From contig CAMJGE010000001.1 in NCBI GenBank assembly GCA_946405145.1, forward strand, positions 186,001 to 250,000: a stretch of 64,000 nt of DNA, written 5' to 3'. Shown one piece after another: positions 62,139-64,000 of the stretch; within the stretch, counting starts at the first letter, position 1; each line of letters opens with the position of its first letter. Below the pieces are notes generated by a model. The model did no database searches, was not told the DNA's origin, and was given only the letters and a program-made list of their open reading frames with translations. Source of the stretch: an uncultured Prevotella sp. (lineage in GTDB: Bacteria; Bacteroidota; Bacteroidia; Bacteroidales; Bacteroidaceae). Position numbers and translations under genes: made by a program.

Positions 62139-64000
62139 GATTATTAGGTGTATTATTATATAGGTTTGTATCAGGAGGTGCTGTCGTGAGACAGCATCTT
62201 CTTGCTGTTATACTGCTGTTTATGGGCAGTATGAGTGTTCAGGCTCAGATTCATAAGATGGAACATAAGGATTCGTCTTCGGTAAATCGCACCTATAATC
62301 TGAACCCTATAGTAGTTACAGGCTCTGGACATCACCAGCGTCTGAAAAGTACTGCCACACCTGTGCATGTGCTCTCTGCTCAGGAAATACGAGAGCAGGG
62401 CATCAGCACCTTCGACGGCGCCCTTGTCCGTATGATGCCTCAAGTATCAATGGCTCCCAACGCTATGGGTACCTTCTTACGCCTTAACGGCCTGGGCAAC
62501 AAATACATTCTGATATTGATCAATGGTCAGAAACTTTCTGGAGATATCTCCAACAATGTAGATCTCAATCGCATCAATATGGCTCGTGTAAAGCGTATCG
62601 AGGTGCTCGATGGAGCTGCCTCCTCTCTTTATGGATCAGATGCCATTGCTGGTGTGATTAACATCATTACAGACCAACCGACACAGAATCTTATTAGTGT
62701 AACTAGCGACACGCGTGTGTCAGGTCACGGAAAACTAACGGAGAACGTGACACTCGACATCTACAAGAACGGTTTTGGTTCATACACGTCTTTCTCACAC
62801 GATCGTGCTGACAGCTATCGTATAAATGATCTCGAATACGTAAAGGATTCAGACACTGAGACACAGCACTCTATTGCCCCTCTCTTTACAGGTTACCGTT
62901 CTAATCTCATTGGACAGAAGTTTACCTACACGCCCAACCAGCATTTAGCGTTGAATGCGGGTTTGGACTATTCCTATAAAATAACAAACCGCCCCGAGAC
63001 TCGTGAGGACGTCACGGGTGGTCTCGACTATGAGATGCGCTACAAGGGCTTTCGCTGGAACTTAGGTGGTATCTATAAATTCACTGCCAAGAACTCCCTG
63101 CAGGCCACCTTCACCGTTGATCGCTTCCGTTATGGTAAAGAATATGATGTAGCCACAAAGGACTATGCCGTTGGAGATTATGTGCAGTCGAAGAAACAGC
63201 GTATGATGGATGGAGAACTGAAAGCCATTCTCGGACTGACCAGAAATTCAACGACCATCTTTGGTGCAGACTGGCGTAAGGACTATCTGACAGCTACCTC
63301 TGGAAACATTGATGAACATGTCTATACGCTGGCTGCCTATGCACAGCACGAGATGAAGTTATTTAAGGACTTTACCGCTACGCTCGGACTAAGACTGACC
63401 CATCACGAGACCTTCAATAATCATCTGACACCAAAGGTTGCCCTGATGTATGCACCAGGCAACTTCCGTTTCAGAGCCACCTATTCTGCTGGTTTCCGTG
63501 CCCCGGGACTTGATGAACTCTACTATCACTACTTCTCTGTGAATCGTGGTAAGGCTCAGGTTAGTTTCGGAAATAAGGATTTGGATCCTGAGAAGAGCAA
63601 CTACTTCTCGCTGAATGCCGAATATCGCAACGAGGTGATAGCCGTGAGTCTGACTGGTTATCTGAATCGTATCAACGATATGGTGATAAAGCAGAATGTA
63701 CCGGTAGATGACATTACCCGCCAGATGCTGATGACAGAATTCCCAGAGATGACACAGGATCAAGCTGACAAAATGGTGAGTTATGCCCTCTATCAGAACA
63801 GTGATAAAGGGGATGTGAAGGGCTTGCAGGTAAACGTGTCGGCAAACATATTCCAAGGCTTCAATCTCTCTGTAAATTATGCCTATACATACGCTCGCAG
63901 TAAGAGTGGAGAAGAATGGACCGTTCTGGAACGTAGCATCCGCAATGCTGCCACCATCGCTGCCAACTATCACCACTCGTGGGGAAAATATGGTTTGAAT
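62135..64000 (+). CDS. Second TonB-dependent receptor, 3' partial
   Basis: ATG at 62135 overlaps the cbiK stop (ATGA) and the frame stays open for 622 codons to the window edge. A hydrophobic segment (LLAVILLFMGSMSVQAQ) is preceded by about 20 residues, so a GTG at 62186 may be the true start. TonB box NPIVVTGSG, plug (FLRLNGLGNKYILILINGQKLSG; VKRIEVLDGAASSLYGSDAIAGVINI) and barrel strands follow. It belongs to the BtuB/CirA group and is third in the riboswitch operon, so a corrinoid or tetrapyrrole ligand is likely. Confidence 0.9.
   Translation, partial: MRLLGVLLYRFVSGGAVVRQHLLAVILLFMGSMSVQAQIHKMEHKDSSSVNRTYNLNPIVVTGSGHHQRLKSTATPVHVLSAQEIREQGISTFDGALVRMMPQVSMAPNAMGTFLRLNGLGNKYILILINGQKLSGDISNNVDLNRINMARVKRIEVLDGAASSLYGSDAIAGVINIITDQPTQNLISVTSDTRVSGHGKLTENVTLDIYKNGFGSYTSFSHDRADSYRINDLEYVKDSDTETQHSIAPLFTGYRSNLIGQKFTYTPNQHLALNAGLDYSYKITNRPETREDVTGGLDYEMRYKGFRWNLGGIYKFTAKNSLQATFTVDRFRYGKEYDVATKDYAVGDYVQSKKQRMMDGELKAILGLTRNSTTIFGADWRKDYLTATSGNIDEHVYTLAAYAQHEMKLFKDFTATLGLRLTHHETFNNHLTPKVALMYAPGNFRFRATYSAGFRAPGLDELYYHYFSVNRGKAQVSFGNKDLDPEKSNYFSLNAEYRNEVIAVSLTGYLNRINDMVIKQNVPVDDITRQMLMTEFPEMTQDQADKMVSYALYQNSDKGDVKGLQVNVSANIFQGFNLSVNYAYTYARSKSGEEWTVLERSIRNAATIAANYHHSWGKYGLN

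Overview
The window is a stretch of Bacteroidota chromosome, most like Prevotella or a close relative in the Prevotellaceae. This rests on the promoter type, where many genes are preceded by a TAnnTTTG -7 box with TTG/TTTG about 20 bp upstream and no clear Shine-Dalgarno. It also rests on a methylmalonyl-CoA (succinate to propionate) module, an IntDOT-type tyrosine integrase, abundant lipoproteins and TonB receptors, and cobalamin enzymes fused in pairs. No rRNA, tRNA or CRISPR array was seen.

Layout. 1-8.9 kb: ordinary core genes (end of an acyltransferase, a TPR protein, an NMT1-like lipoprotein, radA, queC, pgk, a geranylgeranyl-reductase-like flavoprotein). 9.0-17.6 kb: both methylmalonyl-CoA mutase subunits on the minus strand, divergent from an AspT-type carrier and the OadG-like, biotin-carrier and beta subunits of a sodium-pumping decarboxylase; the carboxyltransferase alpha subunit is not in the window. 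17.7-20.2 kb: a partner-switching cassette (HATPase, STAS, LuxR regulator) ending in a Rid-family gene.

20.2-29.2 kb: a probable iron/redox locus. A seven-gene minus-strand operon (porin, imelysin, di-haem oxidoreductase, second porin, haem lipoprotein, second Rid gene, CcsA-like fragment) diverges from DUF2023-flavodoxin. The two promoters share a perfect 12-bp inverted repeat whose ends are the -33 boxes. The two Rid genes are inverted relative to each other and almost identical over about 270 codons but divergent at both ends, a sign of gene conversion.

29.5-38.4 kb: a probable 8.9-kb integrative element bounded by imperfect 24-bp direct repeats. It carries an integrase, two excisionase-like HTH proteins and a defence-like cargo (XRE regulator, lipoprotein, membrane protein, DUF2971, EVE-HNH nuclease, truncated DUF1016, RhuM).

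38.5-64 kb: an anaerobic cobalamin cluster (cbiH-C, cbiE-T, cbiG-F, cbiJ-D, btuC, btuF-like, cbiB, cobD-type decarboxylase, cbiP, cbiA), then a cobalamin riboswitch driving btuB, a CbiK-like lipoprotein and a second TonB receptor that runs off the window. The cluster is interrupted at 44.2-49.3 kb by an AT-rich restriction/toxin island (GIY-YIG-DUF4268, type IIG restriction-methylase, AbiEii-type toxin pair). It also holds three sets of short repeats with 21-, 22- or 66-bp spacing, one of them inside the cbiA reading frame. B12 made or imported here would serve the B12-dependent mutase at 9-13 kb.
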